Source: Frateuria edaphi
Lineage (GTDB): Bacteria; Pseudomonadota; Gammaproteobacteria; Xanthomonadales; Rhodanobacteraceae
Assembly: GCF_021117405.1 (NCBI RefSeq)
Contig: NZ_CP088251.1
Coordinates: 558,001-622,000 of the forward strand
DNA length: 64,000 bases
Direction: 5' to 3'
Below, in pieces: positions 8,515 to 19,437 of the stretch; the stretch's first letter is position 1, and each line of letters opens with the position of its first letter. The notes under the pieces are model-generated. The model worked only from the letters and a program-made list of their open reading frames with translations. It did no database searches and was not told the origin of the DNA. The position numbers and the translations under genes are program-made.

Positions 8515-8937
8515 CTACATGTCGAACTTGGCGAGCTGGAAGCCGCGTTGGTGGTACTCGCGCCAGCGTTCGCGCGAGCCGGTGCGCTCGGCTTCGTCGG
8601 CGGCCACGACTTCCAGCACGCGCTCGAAGCGGCCGTTCGGGCAGGCGTCGCGCAGGTTGATCAGCAGCGGGCGGTCGGCGGTGTCGATGCCGGGCGGCAC
8701 GATCAGCACGGCGGTGTGCGCGTCGTCGTCGTCGCCGGCCAGCTGGTGCGGGATATAGGCGTCGCTGTCGAAGTCCCACAGCAGTTCGTCGACCGCCTCG
8801 GCCTGCTCGAAATCGCGGGTGAGGATCAGGGTCGGCTGCTGCGCCGCATAGGCGCGTCGCGCCAGTTCGCACACCAGCAGCAGAGGCTGCTCGCGGAAGC
8901 GCGGTTTGTCGATCAGGTAGAAGTCGGCGCGGGGCAT
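8515..8937 (-). CDS. holC: DNA polymerase III subunit chi
   Basis: 140 aa. The chi subunit links the clamp loader (through psi) to single-stranded-DNA-binding protein at the fork. The sequence starts with the family-typical ADFYLIDKPRF, has the CELARRAY helix and the ELLWDFDSDAYIPHQL stretch, and ends in the QRGFQLAKFDM type of tail. It is 57 bases downstream of pepA in the same direction, the usual pepA-holC arrangement of gammaproteobacteria. Length and start are standard. Confidence 0.94.
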   Translation of the reverse strand: MPRADFYLIDKPRFREQPLLLVCELARRAYAAQQPTLILTRDFEQAEAVDELLWDFDSDAYIPHQLAGDDDDAHTAVLIVPPGIDTADRPLLINLRDACPNGRFERVLEVVAADEAERTGSRERWREYHQRGFQLAKFDM

Positions 8938-8994
8938 GGTCGACTCGGCAGGATGTTTGGAAGGCCGGCGCCGCGAGTGCGGCGCCGGCGGCGG

Positions 8995-10488
8995 TCAGCC
9001 GGCGCGATCGATCAGCCACTGCGCCAGCAGCGGCACCGGGCGACCGGTGGCCAGGCCCTTGCGGCCCTCGTCCCATGCGGTGCCGGCGATGTCCAGGTGC
9101 GCCCAGCGCTGGCCTTCGGTGAAGCGCGACAGGAAGCAGGCGGCGGTGATCGCGCCGGCGCTCTTGCCGCCGATGTTGGCCACGTCGGCGAAACCCGATT
9201 CCAGTTGCACCTGGTAGTCGTCCCACAGCGGCAGGCGCCAGGCGCGGTCGAGCGTCTGCTCGCCGGCATCCAGCAACTCGGCGGCCAGGTCGTCGTGCTT
9301 GCTCATCAGGCCGGTGGCGTGCTTGCCCAGCGCCACGACGCACGCGCCGGTGAGCGTGGCGGCATCGACAATGGCCTTGGGCTGGTAGGTCTGTGCCGTC
9401 CAGGTCAGCGCGTCGCACAGGATCAGGCGACCCTCGGCGTCGGTGTTGAGCACCTCGATGGTCAGGCCCGAGAGGCTGGTGAGCACGTCGCTGGGACGGT
9501 AGCTGTCGCCGTCGGGCATGTTCTCGGCCGAGGGCACCACGCAGACCAGGTTGAGCTTGAGCCCCATGTTGACCGCGGCGACGAACGCGCCCAGCACGCC
9601 GGCCGCGCCGCCCATGTCGAACTTCATCTCTTCCATGCCGGCGCCCGGCTTGAGGCTGAGGCCGCCCGAATCGAAGGTGATGCCCTTGCCGACGAACGCG
9701 TAGGGCTTGTCGCCCGCGGTGCCGCCCTTGTACTCCAGCGCGATCAGTCGCGGCTTGTTCGTCGAGCCGCGGCCGACCGCCAGCAGCGACCCGAAGCCGA
9801 GCTTTTCCATTTCCTCGTGGTCGAGCACGCGGCAACTGACGCCCTCGCTGGCCTCGGCGAACGCCTGCGCGCGCGCGGCGATGTAGGAGGGCGTGCAGAT
9901 GTTCGGCGGCAGGTTGGCCAGTTCGCGGGCGAAGCGCACGCCCTCGGCAATGGCCACCGCCTGGTCGAGGCCTGACTGCGCCTCGTCGCCGGCGGCGAAG
10001 GCGACCGACTTCAGCTCCGGCTGCGCGCTCTTCTCGCGCGGCTTGAAGGTGGCGGTGTAGCGGTAGGCCGCGTGGTCGGCGGCCAGCGCCGCGATGCGCA
10101 CGCGCCAGGCGGCGTCGCGGCCGGGCACCTCGACCTCGGTCAGGAACGACACGGCCGAATCGACCGGGAGCTTGCCCAGCGCGCGGACCGCCTCGAGGTT
10201 CACTTTCTGGAAGCGCGCCGCGTCGAAGCTCTTCTGCGCGCCCAGGCCCACCACCAGCACGCGACGGGCGGCCACGCCGGCCGGCGCGAACAGCACGCTG
10301 ACGCTGCCGGCCTTGCCGTTGACGTCGCCGCTCTCGACCTGGCGCTTGATCGCGCCCTCGGCGGCGCCGTCCACGCGGGCGGCGGCGCTGGTCAGCAAAC
10401 CGTTCTCGTAGACGCCCACCACCAGGCAGGGCGTATCGACGGTTTCGGGCGAGGTGCTGGCGGCGACCAGACTGAACTGAAGCGTCAT
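8995..10488 (-). CDS. pepA: Leucyl aminopeptidase (cytosol aminopeptidase, M17)
   Basis: 497 aa. Two-metal aminopeptidase that trims N-terminal residues from peptides; in enterobacteria the same protein also acts in Xer recombination and as a DNA-binding regulator. The M17 signature NTDAEGRL is at about residue 350, and the metal/catalytic stretch [14 protein letters not shown] at about 268-281. The N-terminal non-catalytic domain is complete. AGGA lies about 8 bases before the ATG. It is divergent from lptF with 91 bases between starts, a conserved layout. Confidence 0.97.
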   Translation of the reverse strand: MTLQFSLVAASTSPETVDTPCLVVGVYENGLLTSAAARVDGAAEGAIKRQVESGDVNGKAGSVSVLFAPAGVAARRVLVVGLGAQKSFDAARFQKVNLEAVRALGKLPVDSAVSFLTEVEVPGRDAAWRVRIAALAADHAAYRYTATFKPREKSAQPELKSVAFAAGDEAQSGLDQAVAIAEGVRFARELANLPPNICTPSYIAARAQAFAEASEGVSCRVLDHEEMEKLGFGSLLAVGRGSTNKPRLIALEYKGGTAGDKPYAFVGKGITFDSGGLSLKPGAGMEEMKFDMGGAAGVLGAFVAAVNMGLKLNLVCVVPSAENMPDGDSYRPSDVLTSLSGLTIEVLNTDAEGRLILCDALTWTAQTYQPKAIVDAATLTGACVVALGKHATGLMSKHDDLAAELLDAGEQTLDRAWRLPLWDDYQVQLESGFADVANIGGKSAGAITAACFLSRFTEGQRWAHLDIAGTAWDEGRKGLATGRPVPLLAQWLIDRAG

Positions 10489-10526
10489 GAAGTGGGTCCT
10501 GCGAGTCGGGAAAGGTGCGGACCGGC

Positions 10527-10547
10527 TAGACTTGGCGCTTTAGCGCC
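10527..10547. promoter_or_regulatory. Putative promoter/hairpin between pepA and lptF
   Basis: TAGACT (10527-10532) is a possible -10 box for lptFG. It is followed directly by the small inverted repeat GGCGC-TTTA-GCGCC (10534-10547), which would lie at the 5' end of the message. No clear -35 box. Confidence 0.3.
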
Positions 10548-10579
10548 GGCCTGCGGTGCGAGACCTTCAATCCTATCGC

Positions 10580-11692
10580 ATGCTGAGCATCCTCGACCGA
10601 TACTTCCTGCGCGAGCTGGCCCAGACCGTGGCGGCCACGGCCATCGTGCTGGTCGCGATCATCACCGGCACCACCTTCGCCAAGGTCCTGCAGCAGGTGG
10701 CGGGCGGAAGCTTCCCCGCCAGCGTGATGTTCCCGGTGCTGGGCCTGCGCACGCTCGATGGCCTGACCAACCTGCTGCCACTGGCCGGCTTCCTCGGCGT
10801 GATGATGGCGCTGGGACGCATGTACCGCGAAAGCGAGATGCACGTGCTGGCTTCCTCCGGCATGGGGCCGCGCGGCCTGCTCAAGCCGGTGGCGATCCTG
10901 GCCGGCATCATCGTGCTGGTCACCGGCGTGGTGTCGCTGTGGCTCGGACCATGGGCCGTGCGCACCGCCGATGCGCTGGTGGCCGAGGCCAATCGTTCGG
11001 TGATCGCCGCCGGCCTGGATGCCGGCCGCTTTACCGAACTGCCGGGCAAGGGCGGCATCATCTTCGTCGACCGCCTGAGTCGCGACGGCAGCGTGCTGGG
11101 CAAGACCTTCGTCGCCACCGAGAGCGAGGACAGCGACGGGGTCCGCCAACTCAAGGTGGTCACCGCCGCGGGCGGTCAGCTGTACCAGGAGAGCAGTGGC
11201 GAGGGCCGCTTCATGGCGCTGCGCAACGGCTGGCAATACAAGATTCCGCTCGGTCGCGACGACTGGTGGCGCATGCAGTACGCGCGCAACGACGTGGCGC
11301 TCTCCGACGTGAAGGCCGATGACGAAGAGGATCCCGCCCACTCCCAGGGCACCTGGGCGCTGGCCACCTCGCCGTCGCCCGACGCGCGCGCCGAGTTCGC
11401 CTGGCGCATCCATGCGCCCCCGATGGCGTTCGTGCTGCTGATGCTGGCCCTGCCGCTGTCGCGACAGAGCCCGCGCGAACCGCGCTACGGGCGCATCCTG
11501 CTGGCGCTGCTGGGCTTCTACTTCTACTACCTGTTGCTGGCGCTCGGACGCGCGCAGATCGGCAAGGGACATTGGGCCAATTCGATGCCGCTGCTGCTGG
11601 TGCACCTGCTGGCGCTGGCGCTGGCGGGGTGGCTGTTCTGGAAGCAGCACGCTCCCAGCAAGCCGCGCGGCCCGCGCAAGGCGGTGGCGTGA
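10580..11692 (+). CDS. lptF: LPS export ABC transporter permease LptF
   Basis: 370 aa inner-membrane permease of the LptB2FG complex that extracts lipopolysaccharide and pushes it over the LptC-A-D bridge. YjgP/YjgQ fold: membrane helices near residues 10-100, a periplasmic beta-jellyroll domain in the middle, then helices at about 270-350. The ATG at 10580 (MLSILDRYFLREL) matches the family N-terminus; the frame opens 8 codons earlier at a GTG. No good ribosome site is seen for either start. Its TGA overlaps the ATG of lptG by one base. Confidence 0.95.
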   Translation: MLSILDRYFLRELAQTVAATAIVLVAIITGTTFAKVLQQVAGGSFPASVMFPVLGLRTLDGLTNLLPLAGFLGVMMALGRMYRESEMHVLASSGMGPRGLLKPVAILAGIIVLVTGVVSLWLGPWAVRTADALVAEANRSVIAAGLDAGRFTELPGKGGIIFVDRLSRDGSVLGKTFVATESEDSDGVRQLKVVTAAGGQLYQESSGEGRFMALRNGWQYKIPLGRDDWWRMQYARNDVALSDVKADDEEDPAHSQGTWALATSPSPDARAEFAWRIHAPPMAFVLLMLALPLSRQSPREPRYGRILLALLGFYFYYLLLALGRAQIGKGHWANSMPLLLVHLLALALAGWLFWKQHAPSKPRGPRKAVA

Positions 11693-12789
11693 TGGGCTGG
11701 ACGATCAAGCGGGTCGACCGGCTGGTCGGCCTCACCGTTCTTGGTTCGCTGCTGACCACCTGGCTGGTGTTGACCGGCTTCGACGTGGTGACTCAGCTGC
11801 TGCGCCAGCTCGGATTCGTGGGGCGCAACGGGTTCACCACGTTCGACGCGGTCAGCTACGTGCTGGTCACCGTGCCGCGGCGGCTGTACGAGTACTTCAT
11901 CTTCGCCGCGGTGATTGGCGGCCTGATGGGGCTCGGCAACCTCGCCGGCAACGGCGAGCTGACCGCGCTGCGCGCCGCCGGCATGTCGCGGCTGCGCATC
12001 GCCGCCTCGGCGGCAGGCGTGGTGGCCGTGCTGATCGTGGGCGTGACCATCCTGGGCGAGACCGCCGCGCCGTGGGGCGACCAGAAGGCGCAGGCCATCC
12101 AGCTGCGCATGAAGGCCAACCACCTGGGCCTGTCCGGCAGCACCGGCCTGTGGGCGCGCGACGGCAAGCGCATCGTCAACGCCAAGGCCACGCTCATCAA
12201 GCAGGTGGAGGGCCACAACGTGGTGCAGCTGGCGGACGTGCGCGTGTTCACGCTGACGCCGGATGGCCAGATCAACCGTTTCGACTGGGCGCAATCGGCA
12301 GAGAACGACGGTCGGCAGTGGGTCCTCAAGGGCGTGCGCACCACCACCCTCGGCGCCAACGGCACGCACACGACCACCCGCGCCAGCGAGCGCTGGGACT
12401 CGCAGCTCAACCCGCGCGTGCTCGAACAGTCGGTGACCCAGCCGCAGTACCTGCCGATGCGCGACCTCTATCGCAACATGAGCTACCTCGAGCGCAACGG
12501 GCAGAGCCCGGGCGTCTACGCAGTGACCTTCTGGGGCCGCGTGCTGTATCCGCTCAACGTGCTGGTGCTGGTGTTGTGCGCGATGCCGTTCGCCTTCGGC
12601 GCACTGCGCTCCGGCGGGCTGGGCAAGCGCATCTTCGTAGGCATCCTGCTGGCGATCGGCTGGTACTTCCTGCAGAAGGCGCTGGTGAACTTCGCCACCA
12701 TCTACGGCGTGCCGCCGCTGCCGGCCAACCTGCTGCCCGCGGCAGTGCTGGCGCTCGGGGCGTGGCTGTATTTCCGCAAGCGCAGCTGA
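11692..12789 (+). CDS. lptG: LPS export ABC transporter permease LptG
   Basis: 365 aa, second permease of LptB2FG and partner of LptF. Same fold as LptF: three N-terminal membrane helices (including YVLVTVPRRLYEYFIFAAVIG), a periplasmic domain from about 130 to 265, and three C-terminal helices. The start is fixed by a TGATG overlap with the lptF stop. Spacing and order are the standard lptFG operon; lptB and lptC are elsewhere. Confidence 0.95.
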   Translation: MGWTIKRVDRLVGLTVLGSLLTTWLVLTGFDVVTQLLRQLGFVGRNGFTTFDAVSYVLVTVPRRLYEYFIFAAVIGGLMGLGNLAGNGELTALRAAGMSRLRIAASAAGVVAVLIVGVTILGETAAPWGDQKAQAIQLRMKANHLGLSGSTGLWARDGKRIVNAKATLIKQVEGHNVVQLADVRVFTLTPDGQINRFDWAQSAENDGRQWVLKGVRTTTLGANGTHTTTRASERWDSQLNPRVLEQSVTQPQYLPMRDLYRNMSYLERNGQSPGVYAVTFWGRVLYPLNVLVLVLCAMPFAFGALRSGGLGKRIFVGILLAIGWYFLQKALVNFATIYGVPPLPANLLPAAVLALGAWLYFRKRS

Positions 12790-12791
12790 CG

Positions 12792-12860
12792 CCCCTGCAG
12801 GAGTGCACCCGTGCGCGACCGGGATCATGACGGTCGAGCACAGATGCGCTCCCGCAAGGG
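12792..12860. repeat. Palindromic repeat, family B
   Basis: Arms CCCTGCAGGAGTGCACCCGTGCGCGACC (from 12792) and CGGTCGAGCACAGATGCGCTCCCGCAAGGG (12831-12860) form a long imperfect stem. The sequence is almost the same as the element at 8391. It sits immediately after lptG and before the OsmC gene. Confidence 0.72.
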
Positions 12861-12888
12861 CCCGGGCAGTGCAACCAGAGGGCATGAC

Positions 12889-13356
12889 ATGATCAAGCAC
12901 ACTGCCGAGCTGACCTGGATCCGCGAGGACCAGCCTTTCCTGGACAACCGCTACAGCCGCCGGCACATGGCGCGCTTCGATGGCGGGGAACAGCTTCCGA
13001 TGTCCTCCTCGCCGGACGTGGTGCCGTCGCCGATGTCCGACCCGTCCGCGGTGGACCCGGAGGAGGCGTTCGTCGCCTCGCTGGCGAGCTGCCACATGTT
13101 GTGGTTCCTCAGCCTGGCGGCGCGCCAGGGCTTCCGTGTGGACAGCTATCGCGATGCGGCGACCGGCACCATGGGCCGTGACGACCAGGGGCGCACCGTC
13201 ATGCGCGACGTGCTGTTGCGTCCGCGCGTGGATTTTTCCGGCGACGCCCTGCCCAGCCGCGAACAGGTCGAGCAGCTGCACCACCAGGCGCACGACACCT
13301 GCTACCTGGCCCATTCCGTGCGCTGCGATGTGCGCTGCGAACCGGTCTTCGAATGA
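12889..13356 (+). CDS. OsmC-family peroxiredoxin-like protein
   Basis: 155 aa cytoplasmic protein that should reduce organic hydroperoxides or similar electrophiles. Both redox cysteines of the OsmC/Ohr family are present: Cys68 in SLASCHM and Cys138 in AHDTCYL. AGAGGG lies a few bases before the ATG at 12889, which fixes the start; upstream in-frame sequence is part of a repeat. It is closer to the general OsmC branch (with DPSAVDPEEAF) than to Ohr, so osmotic or oxidative stress induction is plausible but not shown. The stop overlaps the next gene's start by four bases (ATGA). Confidence 0.9.
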   Translation: MIKHTAELTWIREDQPFLDNRYSRRHMARFDGGEQLPMSSSPDVVPSPMSDPSAVDPEEAFVASLASCHMLWFLSLAARQGFRVDSYRDAATGTMGRDDQGRTVMRDVLLRPRVDFSGDALPSREQVEQLHHQAHDTCYLAHSVRCDVRCEPVFE

Positions 13357-14021
13357 ACGCCGCTCCGCCCGGCCTGGTGATCTTCGACTGCGACGGCGTG
13401 CTGGTGGACAGCGAAGCGATCGCCAACCGCGTGTTCGGGCGGATGCTCGCCGGGCAGGGGCTGGTTCTGGACGACGCGCAGATGGACGAGCTGTTCCTCG
13501 GGCGCACGATGGCGCATTGCCTTGCGCTCGTCGTCGAGCGACTGGGAGGACCGTTGCCGGACGACTTCGAGGCCGAACACGACCGGCAGCTGTTCGATGC
13601 GTTGGCGGCAGAACTCGCGCCGGTCCCGGGCGTAGTGCAGGTGCTCGACGGGCTCGCGCTGCCGTACTGCGTCGCCTCCAACGGCGGTCCGGACAAGATG
13701 CGTTTCAGCCTGGGCCGGGTCGGCCTGCTGCCTCGCTTCGAAGGCCGCCTGTTCAGCGCGGCTCACGTGGCGCGCGGCAAGCCGGCGCCGGACCTGTTCC
13801 TGCATGCCGCTGGCCGGATGGGCGTGGCGCCCGCGGCCTGCGTGGTGGTCGAGGATTCGCCGGCCGGCGTCGCCGCCGGCGTGGCGGCGGGCATGCGCGT
13901 GCTGGGGTTCGCCGCCCGGACACCGGCCGTGCGCCTGCGCGAGGTCGGCGCGCATCGCGTGTTCACTTCGATGGACGCCCTGCCTGCCCTGCTGGACGAG
14001 CGAGTCACCAACGCCGTGTAG
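13353..14021 (+). CDS. HAD-superfamily phosphatase, phosphoglycolate/sugar-phosphate type
   Basis: 222 aa hydrolase of the HAD superfamily, subfamily IA. The nucleophile motif DCDGVLVDSE (Asp12, Asp14) is followed by an alpha-helical cap, then motif II (ASNG), motif III with the lysine of RGKPAPDLF, and motif IV VVEDSPAGVAAG. Closest in style to YieH/GS1-like sugar phosphatases; the substrate cannot be told. The gene is translationally coupled to the OsmC gene. Its TAG stop lies at the start of a GTAGGAGCGC palindromic repeat. Confidence 0.9.
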   Translation: MNAAPPGLVIFDCDGVLVDSEAIANRVFGRMLAGQGLVLDDAQMDELFLGRTMAHCLALVVERLGGPLPDDFEAEHDRQLFDALAAELAPVPGVVQVLDGLALPYCVASNGGPDKMRFSLGRVGLLPRFEGRLFSAAHVARGKPAPDLFLHAAGRMGVAPAACVVVEDSPAGVAAGVAAGMRVLGFAARTPAVRLREVGAHRVFTSMDALPALLDERVTNAV

Positions 14022-14063
14022 GAGCGCCCTCGGGCGCGACCGCCATCCGTGGTCGCGCTGGCG
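14018..14063. repeat. Short palindromic repeat, family B, covering a stop codon
   Basis: GTAGGAGCGCCC-TCG-GGGCGCGAC followed by an inverted partial copy GTGGTCGCGCTGGCG (14049-14063). It begins with the stop codon of the HAD gene and ends at the stop of the convergent TVP38 gene, so it fills the whole gap between them. Confidence 0.7.
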
Positions 14064-14064
14064 T

Positions 14065-14772
14065 CTAGCCTTCCGGCTGGCGCCAGTGGCGCGTGAGGCG
14101 GCCGATCAGCAGCGGCACCAGTGCAAGCAGGGCGATCGCGCCCAGCGGCAGCAGCACTTCGCGATGCATGAACAGCCCGAAGCCGATCCGGTCGCTTTGC
14201 CTCAGCGCGTGGCCCAGGCCAGCGCCGATCGAGGTTTCGAAGATCAGCGCCACGGTTCCACCCAGCCACGTGGTGCCGAGGAACAGCCACATCGGGCAGC
14301 GCAGCCACGCGAGGCAGACGGTGATCAGGCCGAACGGCGCGACCGGCACGAAGCGCAGGAACAGCGTGTAGCTCACGGGGTGCTGCTCGAAGCCATGATG
14401 CAGTCGCGCCACCAGCGCCGGCGGATGGCGGCTACCCGCGCCGAACGCGTAGCGGCTGGCCAGGAACAGGATGAGCGAACCGAGGGTCAGGCCGATCGAC
14501 GACCAGGTGGTGCCCTCGACCACGCCGAAGGCAAACCCGCCGGCGAAAATGATGATGACCGTGCCGGGGATGCCGGTCGCCATGGCCAGCGTCAGCAGGC
14601 CGATGTAGGCCAGCCGGCTGAGCCAGGGGTGGCTCGCGATCTGGGCGTGCAGTTCACCCTGGTGCGCGACCAGTTGCTCGGGATTGAGCCGGTCCAGCGC
14701 GCCCGAGGCGAACAGGACCACGCCGGCGACCACCAGCAGCAGCAACGGCAAGGCGGCGCGCAGCCGGCTCAA
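14065..14772 (-). CDS. TVP38/TMEM64-family (DedA-like) membrane protein
   Basis: 235 aa. Integral inner-membrane protein of the SNARE-associated/VTT-domain family, thought to move lipids across the bilayer. Hydrophobic segments are at about residues 5-25, 50-75, 80-105, 135-160, 165-185 and 205-225. The family core with the GTPGT-like motif (MATGIPGTVII) and FLRFVPVAPFGL is present. The best start is TTG at 14772, overlapping the stop of the upstream deaminase gene by four bases (TTGA); no ATG or GTG lies close to the first hydrophobic segment. Probably the third gene of glnS-deaminase-TVP38. Confidence 0.82.
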   Translation of the reverse strand: MSRLRAALPLLLLVVAGVVLFASGALDRLNPEQLVAHQGELHAQIASHPWLSRLAYIGLLTLAMATGIPGTVIIIFAGGFAFGVVEGTTWSSIGLTLGSLILFLASRYAFGAGSRHPPALVARLHHGFEQHPVSYTLFLRFVPVAPFGLITVCLAWLRCPMWLFLGTTWLGGTVALIFETSIGAGLGHALRQSDRIGFGLFMHREVLLPLGAIALLALVPLLIGRLTRHWRQPEG

Positions 14773-15332
14773 TAGTGCGCTCCGCCCTGGCCGTACTCGG
14801 CGAGCACCGTGCGGGCCTGCTCGCGCAGGATGTCGCGGCGCACGGCGACGCCGCGGCGTTCGAGCTGGCTGATCCAGTCGGCCGGCAGCGGGCCTTCGTC
14901 GAAGGTGGTGAGCGACTCGACGTCCTCGGCGCGTGCCCCGATCAGAAGCTCGTCGATGCCGGCCCAGACGGTGGCGCCATAGCACTGGCAGCACGGCTGC
15001 GCGCTGGTGGCCAGGATGAAGCGGCCGTTGTCGCCCGCGTTGAGGCGAAAGCTCGACAGGCGCTGCTGGGCCAGCATGTAGGCCATCATTTCCGCGTGCG
15101 CCACCGAACAGGTCTGCGGCACGACGCGGTTGATGCCGGCGGAAACCAGGCGGCCGTCCTCGTGGAACACTGCCGCGCCGAACGGTCCGCCGTGGCTGCG
15201 CTTGACGTTCTGGCGCGCCAGTTCGATCGCCAGGCCCACGCGTTCCTCATCGGTGAGGTAGCGCCGGCCCGTATCCGCGACTTCGCCGACCCAGGGCGGC
15301 AGGGTGAGATGCAGTTGCAGCGGCAGCAGCAC
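14769..15332 (-). CDS. Cytidine/deoxycytidylate-type nucleoside deaminase
   Basis: 187 aa zinc deaminase of the CDA/guanine deaminase superfamily. The zinc motifs are complete: His79-Ala-Glu81 (VAHAEMM) and Cys114-x-x-Cys117 (QPCCQC). The region before them (GGPFGAAVF, INRVVPQTCSVAHAE) resembles guanine deaminase and tRNA-adenosine deaminase relatives more than dCMP deaminase. Substrate unknown. Start is a GTG at 15332, one base after the glnS stop. It overlaps the downstream TVP38 gene by four bases. The tight packing suggests a shared message, not a shared pathway. Confidence 0.85.
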   Translation of the reverse strand: MLLPLQLHLTLPPWVGEVADTGRRYLTDEERVGLAIELARQNVKRSHGGPFGAAVFHEDGRLVSAGINRVVPQTCSVAHAEMMAYMLAQQRLSSFRLNAGDNGRFILATSAQPCCQCYGATVWAGIDELLIGARAEDVESLTTFDEGPLPADWISQLERRGVAVRRDILREQARTVLAEYGQGGAHY

Positions 15333-15333
15333 G

Positions 15334-17100
<1,767 letters not shown>

Positions 17101-17202
17101 CGGTGCGGCTCGGGCAGGTACGGGCGGAAACAGGGGAGTTTACCCTGAGTTGCGCATCTCCCCGCGGATGGTGCGGCAGGGCGTCACGGCCGGGCCCGCC
17201 CG

Positions 17203-17208
17203 CTACAA
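17203..17208 (+). promoter_or_regulatory. Candidate -10 box (TACAAT) of the oxygenase gene
   Basis: TACAAT lies 30 bases before the ATG at 17239, in the divergent gap between glnS and the 2OG oxygenase gene. A clear -35 box is not seen. Confidence 0.35.
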
Positions 17209-17238
17209 TCGACCGATTCCCTTCCATCGAAACGCCCG

Positions 17239-18162
17239 ATGCCTGCAGCCGGCCTGTCCATCCTCGATCCGCGCGTCCTCGAAACCGCTGCGGACCACCG
17301 TGCGGAGTTCATCTCGGCGGCGCCCTTCCCGCACGTGGTGATCGAGAATTTCCTGGACCCGACCTTCGCCAGGGAACTGCTGGCATCGTTCCCCGCCTTC
17401 GAACGTGGCAACAGCGTCGGCGACGACGGTACGCCCGGCGGCAAGTCGACGCTCGATCGCATCCGCGGCGTCGGGCCGGCCTACCAGCGCCTGGACGACG
17501 CGATCAAGAGCCCGGAATTCCTGAAGGCGGTGGGCGAAATCACGGGTATCGACGGGCTGATGTATGACCCTTGGTACCTCGGCGGCGGCACCCACGAGAA
17601 CCGCAACGGGATGGCGCTCGATCCGCACGTGGACTTCAACTTCCATCCCAGCGAGCGCTGGCACCGGCGGCTCAACCTGATCGTCTATCTCAACCCGGAA
17701 TGGGAAGCGGAATGGGGCGGTTGCCTGGAGCTGTTCCGCGACCCCCACGCCGATGCCCGGCCGACACGCTCGGTGGCGCCGCTGTTCAACCGCTGCGTGA
17801 TTTTCGAGACCTCCGAGCGCTCCTGGCATGCGTTCGATCCGATCCGGCTGCCGCCGCAGCGCGAGGACCTGACGCGCCGGTCGATCGCGCTCTACTTCTA
17901 CACGAAGGACCGGCCCGCGCAGGAAACCGCGCCGCGGCACACCACCTACTACGTCAACCGCCAGCTTCCTGGCCACATCGACGAGGGGCGCACGCTCTCG
18001 CGTGGCGACGTGGCCGAGATCCGGCAGCTGCTGGACTTGCGCGACGCACACATCCGCATGCTCTACGCGGAAAACACCGCGTTGCGCCAGGCGCAGGACC
18101 GCGGCTTGACCGGTCACCTGCTCTACCTGGCCAAGCGCGCCTACGTGCGGTTCCGGCGATAG
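17239..18162 (+). CDS. 2-oxoglutarate/Fe(II)-dependent oxygenase
   Basis: 307 aa. The iron-binding facial triad is visible: His130 and Asp132 in DPHVDFNFH, and the distal histidine about residue 197 in ERSWHAF. An arginine for 2OG binding follows (DLTRRSIALYFY). This is the prolyl 4-hydroxylase-like fold (2OG-FeII_Oxy_3). The C-terminal 70 residues are helical and may form a short coiled coil (LDLRDAHIRMLYAENTAL), ending in a basic tail. Such proteins often hydroxylate peptide side chains or modify sugars; in other bacteria similar proteins sit in glycan clusters. The substrate here is unknown. Stands alone between glnS and a DUF2007 gene. Confidence 0.88.
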   Translation: MPAAGLSILDPRVLETAADHRAEFISAAPFPHVVIENFLDPTFARELLASFPAFERGNSVGDDGTPGGKSTLDRIRGVGPAYQRLDDAIKSPEFLKAVGEITGIDGLMYDPWYLGGGTHENRNGMALDPHVDFNFHPSERWHRRLNLIVYLNPEWEAEWGGCLELFRDPHADARPTRSVAPLFNRCVIFETSERSWHAFDPIRLPPQREDLTRRSIALYFYTKDRPAQETAPRHTTYYVNRQLPGHIDEGRTLSRGDVAEIRQLLDLRDAHIRMLYAENTALRQAQDRGLTGHLLYLAKRAYVRFRR

Positions 18163-18215
18163 CCTGGCAGGCAGCAGGGCTTGCCGCCCCACGGGGCGCG
18201 CAGTAGCGTGGCAGC

Positions 18216-18491
18216 ATGCGCATCGCCTATCGAGCCGAAAGCCTGATCGACGCCCATCTGGTGAAGGATGCGCTGGAACGCGAGGAGATTCCCGCGTTCG
18301 TCTCCGGCGAGTACCTGACCGGTGCGGTGGGCCAGTTGCCGGCGCTCGACTATGTCGCGGTGATGGTGCCCGAGTCCTCCGCCGAAGCCGCCGACGCGGT
18401 GGTGCGTCGGATCGAAGCGCAACTGGCCGAGGCGCGCGCGTCGATCGACGACTGGGACGGCGACGCGCAGCTGGCGACCGACACGCCGTGA
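18216..18491 (+). CDS. DUF2007-domain protein
   Basis: 91 aa. Small soluble alpha/beta protein with the 'putative signal transducing protein' DUF2007 fold: YRAESLIDAHLVKDALE at the start and an IPAFVSGEYLTGAVG loop in the middle, followed by an acidic tail. The function of the family is unknown; it has been likened to PII-type signal proteins. The stop overlaps the GTG start of the following transporter gene by four bases, so it is probably made together with it. Confidence 0.85.
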   Translation: MRIAYRAESLIDAHLVKDALEREEIPAFVSGEYLTGAVGQLPALDYVAVMVPESSAEAADAVVRRIEAQLAEARASIDDWDGDAQLATDTP

Positions 18492-19399
18492 CCGCACAGG
18501 CTCCCGCGACCGCGGTGCCAGCGGCGCCGCCGGCGGCGGTCGGCCGCATGGCGCTCGGCGCGATGTTGCTGTCCACCACCAGCATCTTCGTGGTGCTGGC
18601 GCAGGTGGCCCCGACGGTCTCGGCCTTCTATCGCATGCTGTTCGGCGGCGCGATGCTGCTCGGCTGGGTGGCGCTGACGCGGCGCTGGGTGCGCATCGGC
18701 TGGCGCGACCTCGGGCTGGCCTTGCTGCCGGCGCTGGGGTTCTCGCTGGACCTGGTCTTCTGGCACCGCTCCATCCTCTGGGTCGGGCCCGGCGTGGCTA
18801 CGTTGCTGACCAACTTCCAGGTGTTCCTGATGGCGCTGGTCGGCTGGTGGGTCTATCGCGAGCGGCTGGGACGGTGGTTCGCGCCGGGCCTGGTGGTGGC
18901 GCTCGCGGGCCTTTGGTTGCTGGTCGGCGCGCACTGGGCGCTGTTCGACGCGCGGCATCGGCTGGGCGTGTGGTTCGGGCTGGCCAGCGGTGTGGCCTAC
19001 ACGCTGTATCTGCTCAGCTTCCGGCGGGCGCTGTCCGGGCACACCGCGCTGTCGGCGGCGCAGTTCCTGGGCTTGATGAGCCTGCTGAGCGCGTTGTTGC
19101 TCCTGGCATGGGGCGCGTTCGAGCGGGACACCTTCGCGCTGGTCACGGCGCGCAGCTGGAGCGCGTTGCTGGCGTTGGGTTTCTTTGGGCAGGTGGTGGC
19201 CTGGTTGCTGATGGTGCGCGCGATGCCGCTGTTGCCTGCCTCGATGGTGGGACTGTTGTTGCTGCTGCAACCGGCGCTGGCGTTCGTGCTGGACGTGCTG
19301 TTGTTCAGGCGCCCGACCGGCGCGGGCGACTGGGTGGGGTTGGCGCTGGCGTTGGCCGGCATCCTGCTGGGAACCTTGCGCGGCGCCCGGCGGAAATAG
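18488..19399 (+). CDS. EamA/DMT-family transporter
   Basis: 303 aa inner-membrane protein with about ten hydrophobic segments arranged as two EamA repeats, the drug/metabolite transporter layout. Starts with GTG overlapping the DUF2007 stop. The first repeat has STTSIFVVLAQVAPTVSAFYRML, where the family carries substrate-contact residues. Direction is probably export of a small metabolite; the substrate cannot be deduced. A second EamA protein is encoded at 54.4 kb but is not closely similar. Confidence 0.87.
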   Translation: MTAQAPATAVPAAPPAAVGRMALGAMLLSTTSIFVVLAQVAPTVSAFYRMLFGGAMLLGWVALTRRWVRIGWRDLGLALLPALGFSLDLVFWHRSILWVGPGVATLLTNFQVFLMALVGWWVYRERLGRWFAPGLVVALAGLWLLVGAHWALFDARHRLGVWFGLASGVAYTLYLLSFRRALSGHTALSAAQFLGLMSLLSALLLLAWGAFERDTFALVTARSWSALLALGFFGQVVAWLLMVRAMPLLPASMVGLLLLLQPALAFVLDVLLFRRPTGAGDWVGLALALAGILLGTLRGARRK

Positions 19400-19437
19400 G
19401 CGACGCTCCTCAGGGGTTTCCTCACACGGACCACGCA